A stretch of 64,000 bases of DNA from Amoebidium appalachense (GCA_963693365.1 CAVNZM010000007.1:620001-684000); one strand, 5' to 3'. Positions 1-13,946 are shown, counted from the first letter of the stretch. Notes: generated from the letters alone by a model not told the origin. A program made the numbers and translations.

Positions 1-163
1 GTGCCTGTACGTGTCCGTAGTGTTTGCCAATTGCTCCGCCTTTGCTCTCACCCCCACTATCTCTCCCTTCAGTCCCACCAACACACTACCAACAAGAGGG
101 TCGTAGCTGTCCAGTTTGACTCCACACACGAGACGTTGGAGGGACTGCTGTGATTGCTCCTGT

Positions 164-222
<59 letters not shown>

Positions 223-461
223 TGTGTGGAGGGGGTGGGTGGGTGGGTGGGTGGTGGTGGGGGGGGGGGGGGGTATTGGTATGGGTTTTTTTAGGAGATT
301 TCCTTTATTTAATTATTTATTTATTTCTTTCTTTTATTTCTATTCTTTTCTTTTTCTTTTTTTTTTGTTGTTGTTGTTGGGGGGGGGGGGGGGTATGAGT
401 TCTGGCTGCAAAGGCAACACGACGTAGCATACATAACACCATGCCAGTGCGATTCTCAGAT

Positions 462-500
<39 letters not shown>

Positions 501-535
501 CCGCCCTATATATATATATATACACACACATACAA

Positions 536-566
<31 letters not shown>

Positions 567-743
567 AATCACCCAACCCACCCATCCTCTCCTTTCACCT
601 CGCCCATCTCCACCCCCCCAATACCAACACCACCACACAGGCATGCGCGCATACACCCACCCACCCACCCAATTCCCCACTCCCACCCACCCACCACCCA
701 CCCACACACCCAGCCCGACACCCCCTCAACAAGCCCCCCCTCA

Positions 744-775
<32 letters not shown>

Positions 776-1081
776 ACCCCCCCACCCACACACCCCCACA
801 CACCCCTCCCCCCGCCCCATTCAACCACCCAACCACCTCCACCCCCACACAACCATTTAAACCCCGCATCCCCCCACCCATCCATTCCCACTCCCACCCT
901 CAACCCCACCCACCCACCCACACCCACATCCCCCCCCCCCCCCCTCAAACACACACACCCACACATCCTTCCACCCCTTCATCCCCCCCCCCCCCCCCCC
1001 CCACCGGCCCCACCCACCCACTCCCACACGTCTTCCCCCTTCCCTCCCCCCCCCTCCCTTCTACCCCCATCCCCCCCCCCC

Positions 1082-1112
<31 letters not shown>

Positions 1113-1252
1113 ACCCACCCACCCACCCACCCACCATGAGTGCATTCATATCCGTGTCTGCTGCCTGCATCTGCTGCTGCATGGCCCCCACATACTCCTG
1201 TGCCCCCTCAAGGGGGTGCCCGGCCCCCTCCCCAGGCACATCAACACCCATC

Positions 1253-1314
<62 letters not shown>

Positions 1315-1612
1315 AGTGCGTGGGCATGCGTGGGTGGTGGTGGGCAGGGGATGAAAGGGAGGTGTTATTCTACAGGAATTGAGAGTCATGATTAGAGCCA
1401 TTATATCCAACTTGAAAAGAAACACTTTTCATCGAACCGCCAGAGAAGGAAATCGTGTTTTTATCCGACCCAAATAAGTACCATGGTTCTTGTACTTTCA
1501 TATTGAATACAACCCGGGGATCATTATCAAAATAGGACAACAAGCATATGATAGGCATATAGTCTGTCACATCTATGACAACGGGTGATTTGTGTTCACT
1601 AGCACATTCGTT
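1..1612 (-). CDS. 3'-incomplete multi-exon gene, function unknown
   Basis: I do not recognise the product. Three minus-strand exons are supported. Exon 1612-~1377 follows an acceptor ending GGGCAG and reads NECASEHKSPVV..., rich in beta-strand-like residues. Exon 1253-1135 lies between a CACACACAG acceptor and an ATG|GTGGGT donor and reads MGVDVPGEGAGHP... then a Gln/Ala-rich stretch. Exon 159-1 follows GTACAG and stays open to the window edge (EQSQQSLQRLVCGVKLDSY...). The second and third exons join in phase 0, which supports them. The donor of the first exon (GTAGAA near 1375) gives the wrong phase for the second, so another exon or a different donor is likely. The true 5' end upstream of 1612 was not found. 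The introns are almost pure TG, poly-G and poly-C. Being a gene is fairly likely; the exact model is not. Confidence 0.45.
160..1134. repeat. intron filled with microsatellites and homopolymers
   Basis: Contains a TG run (168-230), a poly-G run near 249-273, T-rich sequence, a poly-C run (465-499), ATAC/CATA repeats and then about 500 bases of almost pure C/A sequence. All long open frames here follow from the repeats and are not coding. Confidence 0.8.
1254..1376. repeat. TG microsatellite beside a splice acceptor
   Basis: About 27 TG dinucleotides (1256-1310). Read on the minus strand they form the CACACACAG acceptor tract of the 1135-1253 exon. Confidence 0.7.
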
Positions 1613-2677
1613 CTGCCCTCTTTCTCTTGCCCTTTTCATCTCCTTGTTTCTTATCTTTCCTTACACCTATTCCCGTAGTTCTCATCTTTTACCCTTTCTC
1701 GGAAGGAAGCACTTTTTCGGACGAATCCCGTTCCCCTTTTTTTTCAATCACGTTTCCTTTTTTGGGCAGGAACCACCCCACCTTGCAGGGATATAACCAA
1801 CATTCTCTCCTGTCTTCTCAGTTCGGCCAAAGTCTCCTGCCTCTCAACAAGCCTGCATGGGTGCTGTTAGTGGAATTCTGAAGACACAGAGGTGTGGGGT
1901 GTGGTGTGTGAAGAGACAGCGGAGCGCGGGGCGGAGTAAGGCGGGGCGGAGTAAGGCGGGGCGGGGCGGGGCGGGGCAGGGGCAGGCGGCGGCGCCGGGG
2001 GGGGGAGGGGAGGGGGGGGGGGGGGAGGGGAGGGGGCAAGGCGAGGAGTAGGGGGAGAGTGGAGGGGGGGGGGGAGGGGGGGAGGGGGGGGGGAAGACGA
2101 GGGATGCTTTTGCAAGCTCGACAGAAAAGAGAGCGAGAGGGACCGAGAATGAGCAAGAGAGAGTTGTTTATGTGTGTTTGTGCAGATGGGAAGAGATATG
2201 GGAGACAGAAAGACCGGGGAAGTGAGAGGAAACGGGGAGGGTGGAGGGGGGGGGGGGGGGGGGGGGGGGGAGGGGGGCTGGTAGCAACGGGGGATGATCT
2301 TTGAGAGACAGAAAGAAGTGCCTGTGTGTCTGTGTCTGTGTCTGTGTGTGTGTGTGTGTGTGTGTGGAGGGGAAGGAGGGGGTAGAGCAGAGGGAGAGCA
2401 GAGGGAAGAGAGAGAGAGAGAGCTAAAGGGGGGACGGGGATGGGGGAAGGGGAGTGAAAGGGGGGGGGGGGGAGGGGGGGAGCGATAGAAAAAGAGGGGG
2501 GAGGGGAAACTGAATGGGAGAGAAAGGGGGGAAAGGGAGCCAGAGAATGGGGGGGGGGAGGGTGGGTGGGTGGGAGAGAGAGAGGGGGGGGGAAAGGGGG
2601 GGGGGGGGGGGGAGGGAGGGAGGGAGGGAGGGAGGGAGGGAGGGAGGGGGGGGGGGAGGGGAGGAAGAGAGAGAGAG

Positions 2678-2768
<91 letters not shown>

Positions 2769-2841
2769 AGGGAGGGAGGGAGGGAGAGGGAGAGGGAGGG
2801 AGAGGGAGGGAGAGATGGGGGGGATATATATATAGATAAAT

Positions 2842-2881
<40 letters not shown>

Positions 2882-2893
2882 AGGGGGGGGGGG

Positions 2894-2981
<88 letters not shown>

Positions 2982-3115
2982 AGGGAGAGATGGGGGGGAG
3001 GGGGAGAGAGGGAGAGAGGGATAGACAGATAGATAGATAGGTAGAGAGAGAGAGAGATAGAGAAAGAGACAGAGAGAGGGGGGGGGGGGGGGGGGGGGGG
3101 GGAGAGAGAGAGACT
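1613..3115. repeat. purine-rich low-complexity tract, GA microsatellites
   Basis: Bases 1613-1890 look unique but show no exon I trust. From 1920 the plus strand is almost purely purine: GGGGC-rich repeats, poly-G/GGGA stretches, a TG run (2335-2366) and two long GA microsatellites (about 2680-2760 and 2900-2973), plus GGGA and GATA variants. No gene is seen; the very long minus-strand Ser/Leu/Pro open frame is a repeat artefact. Confidence 0.8.
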
Positions 3116-3990
3116 ATGTGTGCCACCTTGTGTGTATGTGTGTGTGTATGTGTATGTCTCTCTCATTGCACGAGCGTTTTTAACATGGAACGAAAGAGTG
3201 ATTACATGTGTGTGAATTTTCAGTAGGAGAGACAGCGAGAGTCAAAGATTGGCGTCTTAGTATGTGTCCGTGTATTGGCACACGCACTATACACATAAAG
3301 AGGTGATGTGCACGCACCTCGCTTGCAATGACTCCTCCGTCTCGCCGCCATTCTGCATCCATTCCTGTCAGCGCTTCTGCGACACACTCCACATCTTCGA
3401 CCCTCTTCCTCTAACACGCACGAACCAAACTGTCAACCATTCTCATTTATACCCACCTGTCCTTTTTCCCCCAGCAGATCTCCCACCCACTTCCCCCACA
3501 GCAAGATGGAAATCTGCTTAAATCTAGCGACCCGCTTCAACCTGGCACACAACATGCCTCAAGTTCGCCTACCTGCTCAAATCCTGGGCCGGACATCTCT
3601 CGGTTTGTATTGGCTTCCTCTCAACCGCTCACTCCTGAGTGACTCCCTCCTCACCTAATTCCCACCCAAACCCGCCCAACTTCCAAACAAGGTGATGTAA
3701 TTATGCTGTGTGCCAGCATGGTCAGGCTAATACTTGTGCCTCGTATTTCTATGTAGCTCTCGTGAATAATAATGTTATGTTTTTTAACATACTGGCAACG
3801 ATATATACCTCACCACACTAATCGTAACACCCTACCACACTAAACCCAACGTTAACAGTTTCAACAACTACGAAGGGTGAAGCCAGGTTGTCGTAAATAA
3901 AGTTGGATCGTTAGGTCTACATTTGTAGACTTCTATCAACGCCTTTCTATGGCAACCACTTTAGGGGCCGCTCCAATGACGTCATGCTGA
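3116..3990. other. no gene recognised
   Basis: Mixed-composition sequence without long homopolymers. Short open frames exist on the minus strand (3180-3417), but none has recognisable protein character or convincing splice sites. Confidence 0.5.
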
Positions 3991-4092
3991 TATGCTCAAC
4001 TTGGGCACATATTATAATCAACTCGTTTCAGACACTGTTGCGTATTTAATGGGAGTCCGGAAAAAGCCCTCCCCCTCCTCCCACCCCCTCCA

Positions 4093-4124
<32 letters not shown>

Positions 4125-4205
4125 CCGGCCGCGACAGTAAGCGGCGGCCGGGGGGGGGGGGGGGGGGGGGGGAGCGGTTTTCATTGTTGTGGGTTTCCTT
4201 TTTCC

Positions 4206-4245
<40 letters not shown>

Positions 4246-4615
4246 TTTTTTTTTTTTTTTTTTTTTGGGGGGGGGGGGGGGTTTAGACGGTTTATATTTT
4301 TGTGTGCGTGTGGGTACATTTTTGTGGGTGTACGTGTGTGCATTTATGTGTGTGGGTGTGTGTGTGCACATGTGCATGTGTGTGATACGATGTGTGTGTG
4401 CACGGTGCGTGTGTGTATATGTACGTGCGCGCAAATGCATGTGTATCTGTGCGTGCGTGTGTGGGTCCGTGCGTGCGTGACCCTGGGGGGGGCGCGAGGG
4501 GGGGGGGGGGGGGGGGGGGGGGAAATAGATAGGAAGAGGGGGTGGGAGGGGGGTGGGGAGGGGTGGGGGGGCAAGGGGGGGGGGGGGGGGGAGGGGGGAG
4601 GGAGGGGACGGGATC
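3991..4615. repeat. homopolymer and microsatellite block
   Basis: Poly-C then poly-G around a GC-rich centre (4095-4172), a TTTC repeat (4206-4244), poly-T, poly-G, a degenerate TG tract and further G-rich DNA. No coding signal. Confidence 0.75.
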
Positions 4616-5575
4616 TAACCAGAGACGAAGTGGCAATGTCTCAGTTTGTCGAATTCGTGTTTATGGGAGCGGCATGCTTGTATACCATAACCCCATAGAG
4701 ACGTTCAACTTGGTGAAAAAAATTGGTGTTAATAAAAACGGAAAACCATCGAGCATTTTACAAAATCTACATATCTCCACCGGGTGGTTACAAAACCCGT
4801 TATGTATCACTTATTAAAAACCTGCATTGCTATTCACAAAACTGATATACTGCTACTTACAAACCTACAAATTGCAATTTACAAAACCTACATAAAAGAC
4901 CTGACTAAGGACTCAGATATGCAGCAAAAAAAAAAAAGAAGAAAAAGGGGAGGGGGAAAAAAAAAAAACTGGCACAGCCTAGTTGCTCGCACTTGCTTAT
5001 CTCTTACAAAAACACCTTTGGGAGTTCCCGAGTCAATTCAAGTTCTTAAAAACATAGAGAATTGGAATTTCAGTCGCATATGCATATATTGGTACCGGGT
5101 TGGTAGCATGTTATACAATGATGATATTTGGGCAGTCTGCCGAGCCCGTACCTGACCCACCTGACGTGACAATCGGGCACACTGTAGGAATGCTCAGTCA
5201 GTTAAAAATTTAAAATGTTGAATTATAATTTAGTTATAAGCCTTGATAGGTTCCAGTGTTTCCAGCTAGGGTATGGAACAACATTGCTGGGGAATGAATG
5301 GTGGCATTGGCTAATATTAGTAGCCATTCAAATTCTATTTTCTGACATGGGCAAGCCAGAAATTTCGGCCAGTCCGCCCCTCCCCCTCTATCCCCTCCTT
5401 TTCTACTTCAACCCTTCTGTGTTCGCCCACTGACTGGGTAACTCTCCTCCTCCCTCCCCCCCCTCCCCCTTTCCCCCTTCCCCCGGCCTCACCACACTCC
5501 GTGTCGACGCGTGTCATTATTGTTTTTTCCTGCCCTTGTAATTTGTCTGTTGTGTCTAGTCGCCTCCTCCCTTGC
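4616..5575. other. AT-richer spacer, no gene recognised
   Basis: Contains a repeated ACAAAACCTACAT-like motif (4760-4890), a poly-A stretch near 4926-4970, then T/C-rich sequence. The secreted-protein gene to the right may have a last exon here, but none could be fixed. Confidence 0.45.
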
Positions 5576-5579
5576 CCCA

Positions 5580-5619
5580 TCAAAACGCACACGCACATGT
5601 GTACACGCGTTCACACAAC

Positions 5620-5650
<31 letters not shown>

Positions 5651-5711
5651 CCACACACACACGTACAGAACCAAAATGTGTGTACGTGTGTGTGTGTGTG
5701 TGTTTTGTGTG

Positions 5712-5768
<57 letters not shown>

Positions 5769-5925
5769 CGTGTGTGTGCGTGTGTCTGTGTGTGCGTGTG
5801 TGTGCGTGTATGTGTGTGTGTGCGTGCCACGGTGCGTGTGTGTGTGCGTGTGTGCGTGCGTGTGTGTGTGTGCGTGTGTTTACGTGTGTGTGTGCGTGTG
5901 TGTGTGTGCGTACCCCATACGTGCA
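5580..5925. repeat. CA/TG microsatellite
   Basis: CA repeats (5612-5662) followed by a TG/CG tract (5680-5912). This is probably intron of the gene read leftward from 9504. Confidence 0.8.
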
Positions 5926-5959
5926 ATAGCCTTCTTCACATTGCCACCCAACAACCTAC

Positions 5960-6134
5960 CTCCGCACAGCATTCCAACCCCTGGCACATATGTTCTCGAG
6001 GAGCCAGCAGGACAGACCACACAGTCGACATAGTTCTTGTAGCACTTGTAGGAGAGACAGTCTCGGCTGGTGATGGGGAACGGCAGTGTACATGCTGTTT
6101 TTTTTTTTTGTTTTTTTTTGTTTTTTTTTTTGGG

Positions 6135-6166
<32 letters not shown>

Positions 6167-6342
6167 GAACGGTTAGTTAGAGGATTATGCGTGGGTTGGG
6201 GAACATGGGATAGGGATTAAGGTTTTTAAACCAACTTGGGACTTCGATTTCTCTCTGTGTGTGTGTGCTAGTGGCGGTTCTGGTTGCGGGGGTGGAGGAA
6301 GCGAGGGGTGAGGAGGTTTGTTGTGTGTGTGTGTGCGTGTCT

Positions 6343-6392
<50 letters not shown>

Positions 6393-8200
6393 GGGGGGGG
6401 GGGATGCGAATTGGCTGGCGAAGAGATTGGGATTTTTTTATTTTTTTATTTATTTATTTTTTTTTTTTTTTTGGGGGGGGGGGGGGGTTTGCAGAGAAAC
6501 GAATGGACCAAGAAAAAAAAGCAGTTAAACAAACTGGGTGGGGAAACAACTTATGGATGGACCAAGAAGAAAAAGGTTGTGATTTATCAGAAACCGAGTG
6601 GACTGGAAAATCTACAATGCAGACCGAATCCAAAAGAATATAACCAAACATTCTTATTGGTCATGAGAAATGCGATACGTACCAACACACTTTGAAGTCA
6701 CCGTGTCCAGATAGTATCCCTGGGCACAACTGTAGCACTTAGAGTCTGTTGGCCCTGTACAGGCTACAGAAGACGTGCAGCCGCTAACGGGGGTACATGA
6801 GGTACACTGACCCTGCGAGGTACGGTAGTAGCTGTGGGGGGAGAGGGAGGGGAGGGAAGGGGGGGTTAGCGGGTGTATGTGGGTATGTTTTTTGGGGGGG
6901 AGGGGGGTGTGTGGGTTGGTGGGGAGAGGAGGGATAAGGCGAGGGTTGTGTTGGGGGGCGGGGGCGGGCGAGGGGGGGGGGGGGGGGTGGCGGGGGAGAA
7001 GTGTGTGTGTGTGTAAGTGTGTGTGTGGCATAGGGTGATATAGTCACAACACAGAAACCGTGTCCGGCTGCAATCCGATCTCCTTCCATTTCCGTCAATC
7101 CGACCAAGCCGTTTTTTGAGAGGAGGGCAACAGAAATTAGTTTTGGCCCAAAATCATGGCGTGCGCCAGCGGCAACCTTTTTATGCTGTATAATATGCAT
7201 TTATTGCTAAAAGCAACCAAATATAAGCAAATATATAATATAAAAAGGGTTTTTTTAAAGATAACATGATAAATAGTTGGTTATTGAATGTTTTTTGTCT
7301 TCCCTTTGACTGCGGTGGCGTCGTTGCTTCAAGGTAAAATGTGTTTGTCATACTCTGGCTCAAACGAATCAGGTGGAGCCGGCTCAGCGCCGTTGATCGA
7401 TTGATTGGGCGCAAGTGGGAATCGGATTATCCAAAGCTATATGAGTCGATTGGATCCGCAATTCCAATTTAAAACTTTAAGGTCTTTTGATTGGATCCGC
7501 AATTCCAGTTTAAAAATTTGATGACTTTTTCGGTTGTGAATAGTTGGCCAGATGGGGGGGGAAAGGGAAACAGCATATACGATTCTCTTGCGGTGAAGGG
7601 GGAGGGGCGGGGGGGGGGGGGGGGGGGGGGAGACAGTGGATACATTTGGGTGCCCGGTGCCGAAGTTTAGCCTAAGTTAGATCATGTAACACAATGGAAA
7701 TGAGGTCGCATGGGGTAGAAGGCGTTTGGGCGGCCGGGTGGTGGTGGTGGAGGGGGAGAAGGGAGGCCTAGTGTGGTGGGGAGCCTTGAAGGGGGAAGGG
7801 GGTGGGGGTGGGGAGAGGGGGAGGACGGGGGGCGGGATGGGACTAACCCCGGGTAGCAGCCACCGGCCCTGCAGACACTGTTTGTTGCGGTGGTGCAGGT
7901 GGTGGCATTCTGGAAGCAGTTGGATGCCTGCGTGCACACTGGGGGGGGGGGGGGGGGGGGGATGAGAATTATTTCAGGAACACGGGAGAAAGGGGGGGGA
8001 GAGGGGGGGGGGGGGGGGGGAGAAGAAGGGAGGGTGGGGAAGGGCCGGGGAGGGCGCGGGGGGGGGGGGGGGGGGGGGGGGGGGGGAATAGAAGGGGATG
8101 ATGGTCGAGTCTCAGCCTCAGAGGGTGGTTGGGGTTGAAGAAAACGGAGAGGAGGTGAGTTGCTGCAGGAGATTCTAAGACCACAGTACGGAGCGCGCGC

Positions 8201-8248
<48 letters not shown>

Positions 8249-9504
8249 ACGCATGCGCTTGGGGGGGGGGGGGTGTAAAAAACCAACCAAAAAAAAAAAA
8301 AAAGAAAGAAAAAGAAATATCAAAGCGCACCTTTGCATGCACCCCCAGTCGATGGGTTGTAGAATCCAACGTTGCAGCCGCCAGCAGTGCAGATGGCATC
8401 ATCCGACGCAGTGCACACACTCTTCCCAGTTTGGCAATTCTCCACCGCCGGGCACGCCTTACACTCTCCACCCAAGATCTTTCTGTTGTAATAACCACTG
8501 TTACACTGTTGGGGTGCACACCGCGCGTTCTGGACCCCAGGGCCCGTGCACGTGCTTAGACCCAGTTGGCAGTTGGGTGCTTGTGCGCACAGTAGACACG
8601 TGTTCCCGCTCTTATAGTACCCTGTCATGCAGTATACTTCTGGTTGGTCGGGAGAGATAGTGGCTGTTTTTGTGTATGTTTGCGTGTACGTGGAAAAGCT
8701 CGTTGTTGGGATAAGCGCTGTGACAGTTTCCGTGAATGCGCCAGTGCTTGTGTATGTCCTTCCTGCGCTTGTATACGTGAGAGTTTCTGTTGTCACAATC
8801 GCAGTTGTTGCTGTAAAGTAGTTTGTGTCGGTGACTGTTTGCGTGTTTGTCGTCACCTCCCACGTCTGTGGTTTTATGTATTTCTCAACGATAACCTTGA
8901 TGACTCCGGCCTTTTTCCACAGGATTTTCTGTACAATGATCGACTCCTTAATCTTTAAAAACACCTCTTCGTTGATAAAAACAATCTTAATTTCCGTTGT
9001 GTTCGTTTGGTTGTTGCACTCAATCGGTGCTCCGGATAGCTGCGCGCTCCCTGGGGGCACACGCGCAATAAACTCTATTACTGCTAGTAGTTGCTCTGCC
9101 TGTTCTTGATCCACACATCTCCCAACAACAACCGTGACTTCACGATTGTACGTGAACTCTGTTGGTTGCGGTAGGGGCCCACACCCAGCCGTGTGTGTGA
9201 CCGTGCGTGTGACGAGGAGGGGTTTGGGTGTGATTGTGCGTGTGCGTGTGCGCATGTGTGTTTTTATTGACGTTATTGTTGGTGCGTTTTCTGTAACAGT
9301 TACCGTGGATAGTTGTTGTGGGTTAAAGTTCATCTTTGGCTCTGGTGTTTCGTTGAGGTTTTGGGGTGGGTCATAGAGTCCAAACCCGGCAACGCCTAAC
9401 CTCGCTGCAGCAAAGCCATCCTGAGCTTTTGCCGGTCGAAAAAACAAACAAGAAAGAGAACAGAGAGCGAGAAAAACACCAGGGACCGCCATTCTCTTAG
9501 CCAT
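5960..9504 (-). CDS. secreted Thr-rich, cysteine-repeat surface protein (3' end not found)
   Basis: Four minus-strand exons join with matching phase: 9504-8331, 7938-7848, 6831-6683 and 6094-5960 (about 516 codons), the last ending in a GTAGGT donor, so more lies to the left. The chosen ATG at 9504 starts a signal peptide (hydrophobic residues about 6-24, cleavage probably after AKA before QDG). A Thr/Ser-Val-rich, mucin-like region with TVT/TYT motifs follows. The rest is a string of Cys modules of the pattern GYY-x(5-9)-C-x2-C...C...C...C-x(3)-GYY, like TNFR/EGF/furin-type extracellular repeats. Exons 2-4 each extend this pattern and the GYY motif is created exactly across the exon 2/3 junction, which confirms the splicing. 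N-glycosylation sequons (NQT, NAT) are present. It is probably a cell-surface or secreted adhesive protein; ligand and membrane anchor are unknown. Confidence 0.8.
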
Positions 9505-11373
9505 GTTGCCGGTCCGTGGCCCTTCGAATCCTGGTTGTGTTTTGTGGGCGTGGCAGTCGCTAAATATACAAACCAGGGCTTGAAATTGACGTGTGGACGG
9601 TCCCCCTGCGGCACTAATATTAGTACTACAGTAACGGTTACAGGTGGACTTCAACAATTGAATTTAGCGCCGTATATAAATACTTCTGTTTAAATCCATT
9701 CTCATTTTTCTCCCATTCCACTTTCTATGTCTCCACTGGATCCAACATCAATTGCCAAGCCGCAGCAAACGATATTCGTCACCTAGCCAAGACAATGGAT
9801 AGACAGCGGCAATGCACACAATCAGTGTACAGCAATTCAAACCCTTGTTAGGCACCGCCTGTTGTTGATTGGGTTACCTAAATTCCACGTTAGCCAATCA
9901 TATACAAAAAATGTCTCTAAGAATGTGTGACCCTTCCCCAGTGGTAACTGAGAGCTTACGAAATCACTAAGTAGGTGTTAGGTGGCTACATTAGGCACGT
10001 AAATTAGTAAATATAAATAAAATAGTTCATATAAAAAACAAGTTAGCATGAAAACACACCGGCACATGGTCAAAATAGTTTATTGGTTATTTTTCGCCTT
10101 GCCGGCAGTGCTATTTTGGACATTTTGGATCTGTGAGTGCTTTAGCTTTTGACGAAAGCCAAAAATACCGAGTTTCTTGTAGCACTGTGTCCAAAAAAAC
10201 TGATTCGGTCGGCTGCCGTCGCTCATTTCAAGTTTTCAACCGGTTTGCGTTCAGCCCTGCTGTACACCTTTCTGAGAAACCAAGTATCTTTTCGCTTGTT
10301 GCAGCTGGGATGAATCGATATCATTGGTACGAAGCTTTTTAGGTCCACCAATCCCAAAGGTGTGCAGATTCCACAGCAAACCACGGTGTGCTGAGCATGC
10401 GAGCTCCATAGCCAGGTTTTTTTGATTTAGCTATATTGTAGTTGGTCACTCGACGGGTTTTTTTGGGTATTCTAAGGCATACATAAAATTTAGCTATGTA
10501 CCTGCTTCAAGCCATTCCAGGCTTATCTTAAATGCCTGAAAAAAACTGTATGGTTCACGTGCATGCGGGTTTTTTCAAACCCTGCACGGATATGCAGGTG
10601 GATATCGATCATCACGGGCACTCAGCTACTTTCTCAGCTACACGGATGACTCGCGGATATGTGAGGGTAGTAGTGGGTCATCGATATCTATTTACTGATT
10701 ATTGCCAGTGCCGCATAAAATTAAAACCTAGAATGAGCATGCGTAAGACGTGTATTATGCACATATTTAGTAATATCTAACAATGTTTCACATGGATTCG
10801 AGCATTGCTGATCTACGTGGGATCGATGTCGATGAGCGCTCGCTTGTTTTGCACCCATTGCAACTCACGGCTTGGTGCGAGTCTATGCAAGTCCGATCAT
10901 GATGAAACAGTTTGCCGGGAGATCTATTTTTGCCAGCAAAAGCTGCACGAATCGGGTTGAGCATGCAGCACAAATGTATCTGTGACCGCAAGCTCGAACT
11001 TATGTCTTGGAAAGTCTTTCCTATTCATATTCTCGTTGCCAAGAATATTTTTTCCTTAAGAGTTGTCACTTGCATTCAATGGTTTTTTTCATGACCCGTG
11101 CCTACGATCATGATGTAACCGTTGTTTGCGGAGATCCTATTCGTCGTCTTTGATTGGCGCATTGACTTTGCCGCGCTCTGTGACTCGATCAAGATTGCGG
11201 CATGCTCTGAGCCCGCCTGGCCATTCCCGGCTCTTTTTCTTTTTTTTTTTTTCCCCTTCTTTTCCCCGTTTTGAGTCTGATGTAACCCTCCACCCACTTC
11301 ATTTTCCCCCAAGAGTCGTGGTTGTCGGAACGTTCAAAAGTCGACTTTTCGTGTCGTTTTTTCCTCTCCGAAA
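9505..11373. other. intergenic region between divergent genes
   Basis: Lies between the start of the minus-strand surface-protein gene and the UvrA gene. A TATATAAATA motif is at 9672-9681, and GATTGG/CCAATC motifs occur near 9868, 9893 and 11152. A pyrimidine-rich stretch (11230-11260) precedes the UvrA start. No convincing exon is seen; short open frames at 10133-11094 lack protein character. Confidence 0.5.
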
Positions 11374-12682
11374 ATGCCGCCGAAACGCGCTGCCGCGAAA
11401 AAAGCGGAAGGGAAAGCACAGTCAGTGAAAGGTGGAGGTGGTTGTGGTGGTGGTGGGAGGGGGAACAAGGGAGAGGAAGAGGTAGAGAGAGAGAAAATCG
11501 AAGAAAATAATGAAATTCATCTGTCGGAAAACGAGAGTTCTCCACCAGCAAAGCGACCACAACGACAGAGAAAAGCGCCTGCAAAAAAAATGAAAGAGGA
11601 GAGCGAGGGAGAAGAGGATTGGGAGAAGGAAACCGACGAGGAAAGTTTGGAAGAAGAGAGCGAAGAAGAGCAAGAAGAGGGGGAAAAGGGGAGAAAGAGT
11701 AGCAAAAGAAAGGCACCAGCGACGGGAGGGAAGGAAGCCAAACAGCTAGCGAGAAAGAGAGGTCGTAAGAAGGTTAACACGGAGGGAGACAAGGAGGAAG
11801 GGGAGGAAAATTTGGATGGTAGTGGGGGGGAGGAAGAAGATAGTGTGGGTGAAATGTTTGTTGAAGCCGCGCACCTTGCCACGGCCGAGCAGAGGGAGGA
11901 GGAGATGGCGCCTTTAACGAGGGACATACTGAGGGTGGTGGGGGCGCGTGTGCACAACTTAAAGAACGTCAGTATTGACGTGCCGAAGAAGAAGGTGTGT
12001 TTAATTTGCACGTGCGATTTGGGGTTACAGGTACTGGCATTTGCCTATTTGGAAGAAGGGTTTAGAGGAGGATATGGGCAGTATTCAATAAAGGCATGCT
12101 ATGCTTTCTTATCCCCCCAGTTGTGCATGCATTCTTGTACAACCCCCCCCCCCCCTTCCCCCCTCCCCCCATTCCCTCGCCACCCAGTTCTCCACTCCCA
12201 CTTGTCCCCCCCCCCCCCCCCCCCCTAAATCCTCCTTTGTTTATAAGGAAAATTTCCACAAAGCACTGAAAATTGGGTAGGTGTGTAGCTACATATGGCA
12301 CTGCACAAAAGCTTTGGAGTGCAAATAGTCTGTTTTTCTGTCCCCCCCCCCCCCATTGCCTATCTTCCCCCCCCCCTCCCCCCCCCTCCCCTCCCCCCCC
12401 CCCCCCCCCCCCCCACCCACCCACGCTCTCCTCCCTAATCCTTTAGACAAAGTTGCATTTTTTGAGACTCTCGCCTACTCACATACTGTTCCTCCGTGTA
12501 TAATTTCGTTTTTCAGTTTTTCTCTGAACTTTTTCGTTTTCCCTTGCAGGTTGTTGTGTTCACGGGCCCATCGGGGTCAGGCAAGTCCTCCCTCGTATTC
12601 GACACGATATTTTCTGAGGCCCAGCGACAGCTCTTTGAGACTTTCAGCTCGTTTGCAAGAATGCGCCTGCCAAAGGTGGTTA

Positions 12683-12714
<32 letters not shown>

Positions 12715-13946
12715 GCCCCACACACTCACACACACACACGCGCTCTTTTCGTTTTTTCCCCCTTTTTCGTATCTTCTCTGCCTCTCCCCCTCCCCTCCTC
12801 CTCCCCCCCCCCCCCCCCCCCCCCCTTTCCCCCGCGCTCCCATCCTCCAGCTGCAGGAGGGGGGAAGGGGGGGGAGGAGGGGAGGGGGGGGAGGTCCACC
12901 ATCTGTGCTCTCCGTGTAACAGCGGGTAAGCCTGTGATATGGTGATGATAAAACGAGGAATGGATGAAGGTCGAAACGTAGACTGGAGGGTGTTGAACGG
13001 GGAAGGCAAGGTGGATATGACACTAAATCGGTTGTAGTGTAAATGTTCCCCTATGGAAGGCAAGGTGGATATGACACTAAATCGGTTGTAGTGTAAATGT
13101 TCCACTATGGTATCCCCCCTCCTCCCCCCCCCCCCCCCCCCCCCCCCGCCTCCACTGCCCCACTGACATTCCCTTTCGTTTTCTCTGTGTTTCCCCCCTC
13201 CCCCCCCCCCCCCCCCCCCCCCCCCCCCATATACCATTATAGACACAAATTAAGAGAATATACTTGGACTTAAGAGTTAGTGAGCTTATAATTTTTGATA
13301 TTTTTTTTTTTTTTTATTGCAGTATCTTATTCAAAGACGGGTTGTTTGCTGACACATGTATCTATTCAGATGGATCGGCCCGAGATGGACATCATCCACA
13401 ATCTTTCATCGGCAATCGTGATCGATCAGAAACGATTAGGCCGCAGTCCAAGTAGTACAGTCGGTACCGTCACCGAAATCTACACATTCCTTCGTCTCCT
13501 ATTCGCTCGCGTGGGGGAACCATGCTACAATAACTCAACGTATTTCAGTTTTAACAAACCCGAGGGGATGTGCGATACGTGCAAGGGGGTGGGGAAGACG
13601 TTGAGAATGGATGAGGATAAGTTGATTGATTGGGACAAGAGTATCAATGAGGGGGCATTGAGGCACCACCACACACAAGTTGGCGGATGGTAGGTGACTT
13701 ACTTACCCCAGACCCCATTCCCAACATAACCCCTCCCTCCCCCCCCCTCCCCCCCCCCCCCCCCCCTCGGCCCTCCCTGAGGATGGGCTCTGCTTATGAC
13801 GCATACTGTGCGCATGGCTGATACTGCATACTTGAATGTTTGCCTTTGCATGTGTCCTGCACCATGCTTCTCATCGTGTATGCGTACTTCGTACTGTGTT
13901 CCGCATTCAAACCCCCTCCCCCCCTCACCTCCCGATCTACATTCTC

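Noticed and set aside
1867-3166. Ser/Leu/Pro-rich frame of ~419 codons
   Set aside because: Translation of GA/GGGA repeats.
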